Source of the DNA: JAUIIK01 sp041390865
GTDB taxonomy: Bacteria > Chloroflexota > Chloroflexia > Thermomicrobiales > CFX8
Direction: 5' to 3'
Assembly (NCBI GenBank): GCA_041390865.1
Contig: JAWKPC010000004.1
Coordinates: forward strand, 124,001 to 188,000
Length of the DNA: 64,000 nucleotides
The first letter of the stretch is position 1; the number at the start of each line of letters is the position of its first letter. The notes under the pieces were generated by a model. It saw only the letters and a program-made list of their open reading frames with translations. It did no database searches and was not told the origin of the DNA. The translations under genes and the position numbers were made by a program. Below, one piece after another: positions 1 through 9,716 of the stretch.

Positions 1-1
1 C

Positions 2-1672
2 ATGAGCACGGAAGACGACCCCTCCTACCAGGTCATCTTCGACGACATCAACGGTGACCGGCAGATGCTGACAGTCTTCGCTCTGCTGATCTTCCTCGGC
101 GCGGTCGGGGCGTCGTTCAACCTGACGAGCCGCTTCATCGAAGCTCAGCGTCGGGAGATCGGAATCGCGATGGCGCTCGGCGTGCCCCGCCGGCAGATCG
201 CGCTCCGGCCCCTGCTGGTCGGGGCGGAGATCGCGCTGCTGGGGGTCATCTTCGGCATTGCCGTCGGACTGATCCTCGGGGCGCAGATGCAGCAGCTCAT
301 CGAAGAGTTCCAGCCGCTTCCCGTCCGGATCACCGACTTCCAGACCACGATCTTCGCCCAGGCGGCGGTGATCGGTTTCGTCGCCCCCTTCCTGGCGACG
401 GCAGTGCCGGTTGTGCGGGCGGTCCGCGTGCCGCCAATCCAGGCAATCCGTACCGGACATCTGGCGAGCCGTGGCGGAGGACTGGCGCCGGTCATCGTCC
501 GGCTGCCGATTCCCGGCAGTATCTTCAGCCAGATCCCCTTCCGCAACGTGCTCCGGGCACCGCGACGCAGCCTGCTGACTGTGCTCGGCATTGCCGCGGC
601 GATCACCGTCATGGTCGCGTTGATCGGAACGCTGGACGTCTTCTTCGACGCCATCGAACGCAGCGACGAGGCAACTATTGCCGGGAAACCCGACCGGACC
701 GTCATCACCCTCGCCGGATTTCAGGAGATCGACTCGCCGGCGGTCGAGGCGATCGCATCGAGCCCGAGTGTCGGTGCAGCCACGCCGAGCCTGCAACTTG
801 GCGGCTACTTGATCGGCGATGATGATCAGATCGAGGTACTGACCGAGATCCTCGACGTTGACAACGACGTATGGACGCCAACGCTCGAAGAAGGCACGCT
901 CGCGCCGGACAGCCCCGGCATCATCATCAGCCGCAAGGCAGCCGATGATCTGGGCGTCGGGATCGGTGACACGATTACCCTGCGCCATCCGCAACGCACC
1001 GGGCCGTCCTCTTTCACGATCGTCGATACGCGGCTCCCGATCACCGGTATCCACACCAACCCGTTCCGCACGCTCGTCTACCTGGATATGGAGCAGGCCG
1101 ATCTCTACGGCCTGGACGGCGTCGCCAACGTGATGCATGTCTTGCCCGCCCCGGGCGCGACGGCAGATCAGGTCAGGCAGGAGATGTTCGCGCTCGACAC
1201 TGTCACGCTCGCCCAGTCGGTCGGAGACATCAGCGAGTCGGTCCGAGATCTCTTTGAATCGTTCACGAGTATCTTGCAGACATTCGAAGGCATCGCGCTG
1301 CTGCTGGCGCTGCTGATCGCGTTCAACGCAGCCAGCATCAACCTCGACGAGAGAGCGCGGGACTACGCGACGATGTTCGCCTTCGGAATTCCCGTCCGCA
1401 CGGTCATACGCATGACGATGGTGGAGAGCGGCGTTCTGGGGATCGTCGGGACGCTGTTCGGCGTCCTCGGCGGCTTCGTCGTTATCGGCTGGGTCGTGAA
1501 CGTCACCGCCGCCGAAACGCTCGAGGACTTTGGCCTCGAGATCGTCTTCGAGCCACAGACCATGGCGCTCGCGGCGGCTCTCGGAATCCTTGCCGTCGCG
1601 GCCGCCCCGCTCCTGACGCTTCGCAAGCTCCGCCGGATGGATATTCCGAGCACGCTGCGGGTGATGGAGTAG
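2..1672 (+). CDS. ABC transporter permease, FtsX/MacB type (5' end outside window)
   Basis: Integral membrane subunit of an ABC exporter-type complex of the FtsX/MacB/LolC superfamily. The visible 556 residues hold two FtsX core domains: one from about residue 22 to 150 with three hydrophobic segments, a soluble extracellular stretch from about 225 to 400, then a second FtsX domain from about 425 to 550. The family normally has a first TM helix plus periplasmic domain before the first FtsX core, and that part is missing here. The ATG at base 2 is therefore probably an internal codon and the gene continues left of the window. The ATPase partner should also lie to the left. The substrate cannot be told from the sequence. 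Confidence 0.85.
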   Translation: MSTEDDPSYQVIFDDINGDRQMLTVFALLIFLGAVGASFNLTSRFIEAQRREIGIAMALGVPRRQIALRPLLVGAEIALLGVIFGIAVGLILGAQMQQLIEEFQPLPVRITDFQTTIFAQAAVIGFVAPFLATAVPVVRAVRVPPIQAIRTGHLASRGGGLAPVIVRLPIPGSIFSQIPFRNVLRAPRRSLLTVLGIAAAITVMVALIGTLDVFFDAIERSDEATIAGKPDRTVITLAGFQEIDSPAVEAIASSPSVGAATPSLQLGGYLIGDDDQIEVLTEILDVDNDVWTPTLEEGTLAPDSPGIIISRKAADDLGVGIGDTITLRHPQRTGPSSFTIVDTRLPITGIHTNPFRTLVYLDMEQADLYGLDGVANVMHVLPAPGATADQVRQEMFALDTVTLAQSVGDISESVRDLFESFTSILQTFEGIALLLALLIAFNAASINLDERARDYATMFAFGIPVRTVIRMTMVESGVLGIVGTLFGVLGGFVVIGWVVNVTAAETLEDFGLEIVFEPQTMALAAALGILAVAAAPLLTLRKLRRMDIPSTLRVME

Positions 1673-1708
1673 GTGGGGAACTGGGGATTAGAAGAGCCTG
1701 AGAGCCCC

Positions 1709-2239
1709 CTACACTCCCAGGTCCAACGTCCTCTGCTCCGGCACACCTTCGAGCGACAGCAACTGGCGCTTGAGCGGCAGCCCGCCGCCAAAGCCGGTCA
1801 AGGAGCCGTCGGACCCGATAACCCGATGGCAGGGCACGATGATCGGGATGGGATTCGCCCCATTGGCCGCGCCCACCGCACGCACGGCATCCGGCCGGCC
1901 GATCCGACGCGCGATCTCCCCGTAGGTCGTCGTCTCGCCCCAGGGAATGGCGAAGACGGCGTTCCAGACATCCCGCTGAAACGCGGTTCCGCGCTGGTCG
2001 AGCGGCATATCGAATACTTTCCGCTCGCCGGCGAGGTATTCCCGGACCTGCCGGACCGGCACGGCGTTCTCTTCATCGCCCGCCTTGATCCGGCTGCCCG
2101 GAGCCAGACGGGCAATGACACGGTCCCGATCCTCGATCGCGTTGGGAAACAGAAGCGTCAGCAGCCCCTGGCTCGAGCTGGCAAAGCCGAGGTCGCCGTA
2201 GGGCGTGGGGAGCGTGCTCCACCAGATCGTTTCGGTCAT
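1709..2239 (-). CDS. ogt: Methylated-DNA--[protein]-cysteine S-methyltransferase
   Basis: Suicide DNA-repair enzyme that moves the alkyl group from O6-alkylguanine to its own cysteine. The 176 residues show the N-terminal Ada-like region and the C-terminal winged-helix DNA-binding domain, with the active-site motif PCHR (Cys about 137) after GAANGANPIPIIV. The conserved FQRDVWNAV and IPWGETTTYGEIA segments are intact. I chose the ATG at 2239 because GGAGAAGG lies just upstream; an ATG four codons earlier (2251) is possible. Transcribed away from smc and convergent with the permease, whose stop is 36 bp away. Confidence 0.93.
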   Translation of the reverse strand: MTETIWWSTLPTPYGDLGFASSSQGLLTLLFPNAIEDRDRVIARLAPGSRIKAGDEENAVPVRQVREYLAGERKVFDMPLDQRGTAFQRDVWNAVFAIPWGETTTYGEIARRIGRPDAVRAVGAANGANPIPIIVPCHRVIGSDGSLTGFGGGLPLKRQLLSLEGVPEQRTLDLGV

Positions 2240-2399
2240 CACCTTCTCCATTCAATGACGCTTTGGAATGATACCGCCCGGCCCCCGTGAAGGTGCCTGG
2301 ATCGCTCGACGTGGTAGCATCGACGGTTGGTCATTGTCCATTCGCTGTGGGGTCGGATGGACAGCAGAACCGATCGATAGTAGAGAGACTGCCTGTAGT

Positions 2400-5300
2400 T
2401 TGGCGCGCCTGAAACAGCTCGACATCAACGGGTTCAAGAGTTTCGCCAACCCGACCACGTTTATCTTCGACCGTGGCGTGACCGCCATCATCGGACCGAA
2501 CGGATCGGGCAAGTCGAATATCTCCGAAGCATTGCGCTGGGTCCTCGGCGAGCAGCAGTACACGAACCTGCGCAGCAAGAGAACCGAGGACGTTATCTTC
2601 GCCGGCTCGGACCGCCGGGGACGGCTCGGCATGGCCGAGGTCTCGCTGACGATCGACAACAGCTCCGGGCTGCTCCCGATCGAGTTCAGCGAAGTGAACG
2701 TCACCCGCCGGGCCCATCGCTCGGGAGAGAACCAGTACCTGATCAACGGCAACCGCGTCCGGCTCAAGGATCTCCAGCAACTGACCGCCCCGCTCGGACA
2801 GGCGCACACGATCGTCGGTCAGGGCCTCGTCGACGCCGTCCTCAGCCAGCGTCCGGAAGACCGGCGCGGGCTATTCGAGCACCGCAGGCATCACCGGGCT
2901 TCGGATGCAGACCGTCTCGGCGGAGCGCGGTCTCCAGGAAGCCGAGGAGAACAGCGCAACGGCTGGGCGACATCATCAGCGAGCTGGAACCGCGAGTCCG
3001 TTCGCTGGCCCGACGCGCCAGACAGGCGGAGCAGTACGAGACCGTTCGCGCGGAGTTGAACGGCCTCCAGCGCGGCTACTACGGCGCGCTCTGGCTCGAA
3101 GCCCGGGCGCGCCTGCGCCGGGCCGAGGACGGCCACCGGTCGGCGGTTGCGAATGCAGAATCGGCTGAGAAACAACACGCCGCGTCGATCCAACGGCTGA
3201 GAGAATCCCGGAACGGTGAACGAAAGCTGACCGCCGAGCGGGCCAGCAGCAGCCGATCAGGTCGCGAGGCTCGAACAGGAACTCTCCGCCACCCGACACC
3301 GGCTGGACCTGATTCAGGCCGAGGCGCGGGCGACCCGCGAACGCGCCGAAGACCGGACGCTGGCTCAACAGCGTTTCGATACCGAGCAGGCGGAGCGGGA
3401 GTCGGCGCTCGATGACGTCGATACGCTGCTCGCCGGACTCCGGGTCGACCTGGATCAGCTTCGCGCCGAGCACGACCGCCAGGCAGCCGAACACGCCGAC
3501 GCCCGGGAGCGTCGAACCCGGCTCGAAGAACAGATCCAGAAAATCGACCGCTCCCGCCGCCGGCTGGCGGAGGATCTGCATCGGATCAGCACGGAACTGG
3601 CCGGACAATCCGAACGCCGGGCGATCCTCAGCAGATCGATCGACTCGCTGGAATCGCGCATTTCCGGCCACCGGGAGCAGATAGCCCGCCTCGAACGTGA
3701 CATCGCCCGCCTGACGACGGAGGTTGGGGAAGCGCACCAGCAGGTCGACGCCGCCCGGAACCACCGCGACGAGGCGGAGCGAACGCTCGACCGGATCGAG
3801 CGGGAGCTGCGCAACGAACATGGCGGAATCGAAGAGATGAACCGGCAGCTAGACCGCCTCCGAAGCCGCCACGAGCTGCTGGAGCGCATCTGGGCCGAAG
3901 GCGAAGGGCTCTATGCCGGGGTGCGAGCCGTCATCCGTGCCGCCCATCAGCAAGATCTGGACATGCCCGGGCTGATCGGGACCGTCGCGACGGCGATCGA
4001 AGTGCCGGCCAGAGTCGAAACTGCCATCGAGGTCGCCCTCGGCGGCCACCTTCAGGACATCATCGTCCGGACCTGGGACGACGCCGCAGCCGGTATCGCG
4101 TTCCTGAAGTCGTCCGGGGCGGGGCGAGCCCGCTTCCAGCCGCTCGAATCGATCCGCCGCTACCGCCCGCGGCGCCTCGATACCCGGCCTGACGGGCTGG
4201 TCGACCGCGCCGCCGCGCTGATCGAATTTGACGATGAGATCGCTCCAGTGATCGACCAGATCCTCGGCCGGACGTTGATCGCCGAGGATCTCGACGCCGC
4301 TCACGCGATTTCCCGTGAGCTGGATGGCTGGACGATCGTCACCTTGCAAGGAGAGCTGGTCGCTCCTTCCGGTAGCGTCACCGGCGGGTCCCGGATGCGG
4401 GGCTCGGGGTTGCTGGCGCAGGAGCGGGAACGGCGAGAGCTCCTCGCGGATCGCCGGAGTCGAACGCGATCTTGACGCGAAGCGCGAATCGATCCGGACG
4501 CTGCAGAGCCGCCAGGAGCGCGAGGTTGCGCGTCATAGAAGCTGGACAGCGAGTTTTCCGGCGCTCGAAACCGGGAGAGAGAAGCCCAGGAACAACGGAA
4601 TGCCCTCCAGCGAGAACTCGAATCCGAGCGCGGCGCGCTGGAACGCCAGGAGCGTGAAATCGACGTCCTTCGGGTTGACCTGGAACGGATCGCATCGGAA
4701 TCCGGCCCGCTCGGCAAGCAACGCGATAATGCGGCCTCCGAGATCGAGCGTCTCGACGCCCGAACGCGGCGGGCTTGTGCAATCTCTCGACGCGCTGCCC
4801 AGCGCGAGCGACGAACCGCTCCGGGCGATGTCGAACGAGATCGCGACCATTCAGGAGCGGCTCCGGTCGACCGAACGGGAGCGCGCCGGTCTCGAAGCCC
4901 AGATCAACCGCGCCGCTGCCGAGAACAACGACCGGTCACTGGAGATTGCCCGGATCACCGCCCGTCAGGATGAGCTGGTTGCCGAGCAAAAGGTCCTTCA
5001 GGATGCACTTGACAACCTCATCGGGAAGCTCGATACCGCGCAGGCCGAGATTCCTCCGATCGACGAGCAGCTGGAGGCGATCCAAGCAGGCATCGACGAG
5101 GCCGAACAGGAAGAAGGGCGGAAAGCCAGAGCCCTCCGCGACGCCGAACGCGCCCTCGACCAGGCATCGCTCGACGTCGCCCGGGCCGAGGACGGCGTCG
5201 CGCTCATCCGGAATCGGATTCTCGACGACCTCGAAATCGACAACCCCGAATTGCTGGCCGGCGACGCGTCTGCAGCAACCGAGCAGGCCGAGCAGGACAT

Positions 5301-5973
5301 CAGACGGCTCCGCGAGCGACTGCGGCGGATGGGATCGGTCGGAGATGACGTCATCGAGGAGCACCGGGAAGAATCCGAACGGCTCGACTACCTGACCAGC
5401 CAGCTCGGCGACGTCGAAGGCGCGGCCGAGTCCCTGCGGCATGTGCTCGGGGATCTTCGCCGGCAGATGGGATCGCGCTTTAGCGACACGTTCGACGACG
5501 TAGCAAAGGAGTTCGAGGCGACGTTCACCCGCCTGTTCGACGGCGGGACAGCCCGGCTGAGCCACGAAAGCGAAGGCTCCGAACCCGGCGGCATCGATAT
5601 CGTCGTCCGGCCGCCAGGAAAGCGGCTCCAGGGACTCAACCAGCTCTCCGGCGGGGAGCGGGCCCTGACCGCAGTCGCGCTGCTGATCGCGATCCAGCGA
5701 GTCAACCCCAGCCCGTTCTGCCTGCTCGACGAGGTCGACGCCGCGCTGGACGAATCCAACGTCATCCGCTTCCGCCAGGAGTTGCGGGATCTCGCCAGAG
5801 ACACCCAATACATCATCATTACTCACAACAGGGGGACAATCGAGGGCGCCGACACGCTCTACGGCATCACTATGGGCGAGGATAGCGTCTCACGCGTCCT
5901 CTCGCTCCGCCTCGATCAGGCGATTCGCGCCATCGAGGACGATCAGCTGCTCGAGATGGAATCGGTCATCTAG
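2400..5973 (+). pseudogene. smc: Chromosome segregation protein SMC, broken by six frame changes
   Basis: SMC ATPase that organises and segregates chromosomes with ScpAB. The N-terminal head follows a TTG start at 2400 and has Walker A GPNGSGKSN and the QGLVDAVLS region. The hinge lies near 3930-4330 between long coiled coils. The C-terminal head has signature LSGGERALTA (about 5644) and Walker B CLLDEVDAALDE (about 5718), ending at 5973. Translation has to change frame near 2880, 2955, 3245, 4445, 4537 and 4765. In each case the family sequence resumes immediately in another frame with no lost domain and no in-segment stops. This fits sequencing or assembly indels, or very recent inactivation; a functional gene is likely in the real genome. 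Divergent from ogt. Confidence 0.85.
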
Positions 5974-5980
5974 GTTCCGG

Positions 5981-6259
5981 TCAATCCAGCTCAATCGAAG
6001 CAGCCCAGAAATTGTGGACTGCCTCTGCCGAGCCTGGCTGCTGCAATGCACCAGTGACGATGACCTGGTCGCCGTTACCGATCTCCTCGACGCTAACCGC
6101 CGGCCGTGCAGGCTGTCCATCTTCAACCATCAGGTCGTACCAGACCACCACGGAGTTTTCGCCATGCTCGAGCGTGAAGCAGGGGCAGAGAAGCTCGCCG
6201 AGATCATCGACCGTCCCGTAGACCCGAATCTCTTCGTCATAGACCGGGTTGTCGAGCAA
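5981..6259 (-). CDS. Small hypothetical protein, possible OB-fold-like
   Basis: A 92-residue acidic protein with no signal peptide or membrane helix that I recognise. The alternating beta-rich pattern (IRVYGTVDDLGELLCPCFTL, then VVVWYDLMVED and DQVIVTGALQ) resembles a small OB-like barrel of nucleic-acid or YtfJ/NfeD-type proteins, but this is only a shape impression. The start ATG is 11 bp after the stop of the membrane protein at 6271-6639, so the two are probably cotranscribed and may work together. It converges on smc, with only 7 bp between the stops. No function is assigned. Confidence 0.6.
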   Translation of the reverse strand: MLDNPVYDEEIRVYGTVDDLGELLCPCFTLEHGENSVVVWYDLMVEDGQPARPAVSVEEIGNGDQVIVTGALQQPGSAEAVHNFWAASIELD

Positions 6260-6270
6260 TTCCGTTACGG

Positions 6271-6639
6271 TCAGAACTCCTTCCGGAGGCCGGGCTCATC
6301 ATGGCCGATGAGTTCAGCCACAATCCAGAAAAGGACGCAGGCGCCGATGATCACTCCGCCGAAGCTGAAAACCGAGCGCTCGCCTCGCAATAGGATGGCA
6401 AAGAGCGAGGCAACGCCAGCGGCAAGCGCGGCCGTCCCGGCAAGCAAAATTGGCACGGTCAGACGCAGGTTGCTGAAGAAGGTGTCGCCACCGCGCTCAC
6501 CCCATGCGACCAGCGCAAAGAAGATCATCATGAAGGCGAAGAACGCCAGATCCAGTGCGAGGGACCAGGACCCCATACTCGTCTTCGGAAGCGCCAGGAA
6601 CCGCCGCTCCGGATTGGTATGACCTACGCGGATCGTCAT
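6271..6639 (-). CDS. Small integral membrane protein, unknown function
   Basis: A 122-residue protein with an arginine-rich cytoplasmic N-terminus and three hydrophobic stretches: about residues 27-45 (LALDLAFFAFMMIFFALVAW), 58-84 and 91-112. Between helices 2 and 3 there is a short charged loop (LLRGERS). No family motif is recognised. It is the first gene of a likely two-gene unit with the 92-residue protein downstream. Its start could also be the internal Met before GSWSLALD, which would drop the polar leader. Confidence 0.6.
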   Translation of the reverse strand: MTIRVGHTNPERRFLALPKTSMGSWSLALDLAFFAFMMIFFALVAWGERGGDTFFSNLRLTVPILLAGTAALAAGVASLFAILLRGERSVFSFGGVIIGACVLFWIVAELIGHDEPGLRKEF

Positions 6640-6808
6640 GACCGCCCCTATCCAGCGACCGCTGAAACGTCACGGCATTAAGGCGAACAAGCCAGTCATG
6701 GCGGTCGCATGATCAGGTTAGGGAAGAAAGCGCAACGAAGGCACAACAGCGAGCGTCAATCCGCAACATTCGAGTGTCAATCCGGGCATGCGGTTTACAA
6801 GACGGACG

Positions 6809-7228
6809 TCAGCCGAGAACGGCGAAGGTCAGCAATCCGATCCCGATCCAGAGGCCGATCGCGATAGCGATGCCGGTGACGACGGCCCCTTCAGCCGTCC
6901 GAAGCTGGCTGGCGAGATTCAGCACAACGTCCATAGCCGTCGTTGGTACGGGCTCTGCCTCATCGCTCTCCGGTTCCGGCTCGGGCTTCGCCTCGAGCTG
7001 CTCGCGCAGCTCATCCCGCTCGACGATCAGCATATCCCGCTGCTCCCGAAACTGACGGCACTGGATCTCGAGCCGGCCGACCTCTTCCGATTGATGACGC
7101 ATCTGCATCAGCAGCGGCCCTAGCCACTCGTCGCGGATCGCTTCGAGCTGCTGGCGCGTCAGGTCCGGAGTGGATTGCTCCACGTTGGGGAGATTCGTCG
7201 TGTCCTGGAGGTAGTCGGATTCAAGCAT
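6809..7228 (-). CDS. Coiled-coil protein with C-terminal membrane anchor, unknown function
   Basis: 139 residues. The first 80 are highly charged with heptad-like spacing (LTRQQLEAIRDEWLGPLLMQMRHQSEEVGRLE and following), suggesting a helical coiled coil. A Pro/Glu linker (KPEPEPESDEAE) follows, then a C-terminal hydrophobic segment from about 115 to 138. The topology suggests a tail-anchored membrane protein with a cytoplasmic coiled coil. No homologous family is recognised. It stands alone, with 169 bp to the next gene on one side and 190 bp on the other. Confidence 0.6.
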   Translation of the reverse strand: MLESDYLQDTTNLPNVEQSTPDLTRQQLEAIRDEWLGPLLMQMRHQSEEVGRLEIQCRQFREQRDMLIVERDELREQLEAKPEPEPESDEAEPVPTTAMDVVLNLASQLRTAEGAVVTGIAIAIGLWIGIGLLTFAVLG

Positions 7229-7418
7229 CGCGAACTCTCGTTTTCTCTTCCGGAAGGCGTCGTCAACATAGAGCGCAGTTCCTGAACGATGGCTGGTCGG
7301 ACAATAGCCCGGATAGCGGAGCGTTCGTACACTACGTCCGTATAGTATATCGACTAGGAGTCACGGCTTGCAGCCGGCATCCCGCTGCTCGAACGGGTGG
7401 CTGGTTGGAGTGGAATGA

Positions 7419-8318
7419 CTAAGAGTCCGCGACGCCAGCGTCGACGGGATCGATGGCGTGATAGGGATCATCCTCCGCCAGGACGGCGAAGACAACGCGC
7501 CGGTGAACGTAGGTAGCAGAACGCCGGTCGAACACGCCGCCGCATGTGATCAGTACCAGTTCCTGTTCGGATGAAGGGCCGAAGATGTCCTCAACGGGAG
7601 CGGCATCGGCCCGGTATGTGGCGGCCCCACGGACGATATAGTGCTGCTCGGACAAACCGTCGCCGACGATGATCTCATCACCTGGCTGGAGCTCATCGAG
7701 TCTGAAGAACACCGCCGGTCCCCATGGCGAGTCGACATGAGCGGCGAAGACCGCCCGCCCGATCTGCCCCGGTCGTGCGCCGGGAGACCACCAGCCAACA
7801 TCGTCGTAATTGCCTGGCGCCTCCATCGCGCCGTCCGGAGTCGTACCGACCGGAATGACGTCGGTGAAGACATCGATCTTCGGGATGTGGATGGCAACCG
7901 GGTCTATCCCGGCGGGAGCAGGAGTTGGAGTCGGAGCGGGTTCGCCAGCCTCGGCGGGCGTCGGTACGCTCGTCAAGGTAGGTTCTGGAGACTTCCGTGC
8001 GCCGGGGTTACGACCCTGCGTCAGGTCACCATCGGACGATGGGAGCCAGGAATCCCCCTCTTGCTTGTAGCCCTTCTGAACGAGCTGCTTCCCTTCCTCC
8101 TCGGCGCGCTCGGGCATCTTCGGGATGCTGAGTTCCTGCACGGTGGATGTCGTCTCCAGAGCCGGGGGCACGGTACCGATCGAGTCCAGCACCGCATCAT
8201 CACTGGCGGAACTCGGGCTGGGTCTGGTGAGCAGGTTGATTCCGGCAAAGGCAAAGCCCGCGGCGCCCACAAGAATGAGCGCCGCGGCCAGAACATACGA
8301 TCGTTGGAAGTCTCGCAA
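7419..8318 (-). CDS. Sortase, class E/F-like
   Basis: Membrane-anchored cysteine transpeptidase that cuts an LPXTG-type signal and joins the protein to a surface acceptor. The 299 residues contain an N-terminal membrane anchor (about 8-30), a Pro/Thr-rich stalk (about 110-137) and a sortase beta-barrel from about 140. The catalytic triad is visible: His194 in AAHVDS, Cys259 in LITCGG and an Arg near 273 in YVHRRVVF. The TTG start lies 15 bp after the stop of the neighbouring DUF4397 gene, so the two are almost certainly cotranscribed. Both upstream DUF4397 proteins carry MPxTG tails and are the obvious substrates. Confidence 0.9.
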   Translation of the reverse strand: MRDFQRSYVLAAALILVGAAGFAFAGINLLTRPSPSSASDDAVLDSIGTVPPALETTSTVQELSIPKMPERAEEEGKQLVQKGYKQEGDSWLPSSDGDLTQGRNPGARKSPEPTLTSVPTPAEAGEPAPTPTPAPAGIDPVAIHIPKIDVFTDVIPVGTTPDGAMEAPGNYDDVGWWSPGARPGQIGRAVFAAHVDSPWGPAVFFRLDELQPGDEIIVGDGLSEQHYIVRGAATYRADAAPVEDIFGPSSEQELVLITCGGVFDRRSATYVHRRVVFAVLAEDDPYHAIDPVDAGVADS

Positions 8319-8333
8319 TATTCGTTCGATTAC

Positions 8334-9359
8334 TTAGGCTGTGCGCCGCGACCAGGCAAAGACGCCACCACCGACTGCCAACAGGAAGGCGCTCGCTGCA
8401 CCGATAATCCACATCAGCGTCGAATCGGAGCCGTCAGCCGTGCCGCCGGCACCTGTGCCAGGCATCGTCGGCACGTCACCGCCACCGGTTCCGGTTGCCG
8501 TCGCCTGAGCACCTGGAGCCTGGGTTGCAGTGCTCGGCTGGGTAGCAGTTCCCTCGGCGCCTATCGTTGCAGACGCTTCAGGACTTGCCGTTCCCGTCGC
8601 TCCAGCTGCCTCGGTCGGCGTTCCTTCTGCCGCCTCGGTCGGCGTCGCTTCGCCACCCGTCTCGAACGTCTGATCCACAACCGGAACGATCATTGCGGTG
8701 TTATCAGGATCCGGCATCGCGTAAGCGGAGTAGACAGTACCCGCCTCGAGCTGGACTCCAGCCGCCTCCGTTACAACGTCCTCGGCGCCCGTAGCCGTAA
8801 CCTGCAGGTCGTAGGTGCCCGCTTCAACAGGCATGTATTCGGTCGCTTGCATGAACTCGACGTTCTCGAATAGCACGGGACCATCGGTCACACCGACATC
8901 GACGGCCGGGGCACCCGGCACGGTGTGGACAACCTTAATGTGGGCCATACCCTCATCGGGCTGCGAGATGTCGTCGGTAACGACCATCGGCTGGATGTCC
9001 GAGAGTGCGCCGACGGCGACAATCGAATACGAGGTTCCGGATTCAACCGTTGCCGTTGTGTCGATCACTGCGTCGGCGGCTTCACCGCCGGCCGGCACGA
9101 CCTGGAACTGATGCTCGCCCGCTGAAAGTTCCGCATAGTCAGTCGCGTTGCTGAACTCGAGTCCCTCAAAGGCAGCTTCTCCGTCGACGAGCACGTCGAC
9201 CGCCGGTGCGTCCGGCGAAGCATGAACGACACGGACCATCGCCGAGTCGCCCTCCTGTGCTGAAATACCCCCCACCAGGACAACGGCGAGCGCACCTACG
9301 AGTGCGACAATGGATATAAGGCGGAGTTTGGTAAGACCGCTCTTCAATAATTGAGGCAT
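8334..9359 (-). CDS. DUF4397-domain surface protein with MPGTG sorting signal
   Basis: Predicted exported and sortase-anchored protein. It has a signal peptide (LRLISIVALVGALAVVLVGG then SAQ), two tandem DUF4397 beta-sandwich repeats each opening with a VRVVHASPDAPAVDV-like line (the second reads IKVVHTVPGAPAVDV), a long Thr/Ala/Pro-rich spacer, the motif MPGTG, a C-terminal hydrophobic helix and a terminal SRRTA. That tail is a classical cell-wall sorting signal with Met in place of Leu. I chose the ATG at 9359, preceded by AAGGGAAAAGG; longer in-frame starts to 9437 lack good spacing. A paralogue lies just upstream and the sortase just downstream. Confidence 0.88.
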   Translation of the reverse strand: MPQLLKSGLTKLRLISIVALVGALAVVLVGGISAQEGDSAMVRVVHASPDAPAVDVLVDGEAAFEGLEFSNATDYAELSAGEHQFQVVPAGGEAADAVIDTTATVESGTSYSIVAVGALSDIQPMVVTDDISQPDEGMAHIKVVHTVPGAPAVDVGVTDGPVLFENVEFMQATEYMPVEAGTYDLQVTATGAEDVVTEAAGVQLEAGTVYSAYAMPDPDNTAMIVPVVDQTFETGGEATPTEAAEGTPTEAAGATGTASPEASATIGAEGTATQPSTATQAPGAQATATGTGGGDVPTMPGTGAGGTADGSDSTLMWIIGAASAFLLAVGGGVFAWSRRTA

Positions 9360-9480
9360 CCTTTTCCCTTCCATAAAAGTGAAGCGTTTACGAGACGGTC
9401 CGATACGCTGAATACTCGGGATCTGGCAGTTGGCCATGATTCCATGTTTCGCGAGAATTTCAGCGGCGACCGTGAAATTA

Positions 9481-9510
9481 AATATAGAGTTGAGCTTTAT
9501 ATCGCGTCAA
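9481..9510 (-). promoter_or_regulatory. Promoter of the DUF4397-sortase unit
   Basis: Read on the minus strand: -35 TTGACG, 18-bp spacer, -10 TATATT, about 120 bp before the start at 9359. The spacer shares ATAAAG, AACT and a downstream ATTTA with the promoter of the second DUF4397 gene, so the two may be controlled together. Confidence 0.55.
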
Positions 9511-9643
9511 CAGCCGCTAAACGGTCGATCCGCGATTGGAAGATACATTCCAGTACACATTTACGCGCGAGCCGGGCGTACCCACGATCCGGCTACACCC
9601 GTGTATGCGCCCGATGATCGGCCAGTCTGAGGACGGAAAAGAA

Positions 9644-9673
9644 GGGCGGCGCTCGGGATCCCGAGCGCCGCCC
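9644..9673 (-). terminator. Rho-independent terminator of the second DUF4397 gene
   Basis: A perfect 30-nt palindrome (arms GGGCGGCGCTCGG and its complement around GATC) lies 43 bp after the stop at 9717. On the minus strand it is followed by TTCTTTT. This separates the upstream DUF4397 gene from the DUF4397-sortase pair. Confidence 0.8.
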
Positions 9674-9716
9674 AATTATCCACCGCCAACGCTTGCGCTG
9701 GCGTGCAACTAGCTTG

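Larger units (their letters stand above)
9360..9716. other. Non-coding gap between the two DUF4397 genes
   Basis: 357 bp without a credible gene. It contains the 5' leader and promoter of the downstream DUF4397 gene and, at its right end, the terminator of the upstream paralogue. The leader is AT-rich compared with its surroundings. No other structure was seen. Confidence 0.6.

Noticed and set aside
2400..5973. Programmed frameshifting in smc.
   Set aside because: Six shifts in one gene, no consistent slippery sequence, and no known case in smc. Indel error or decay is simpler.
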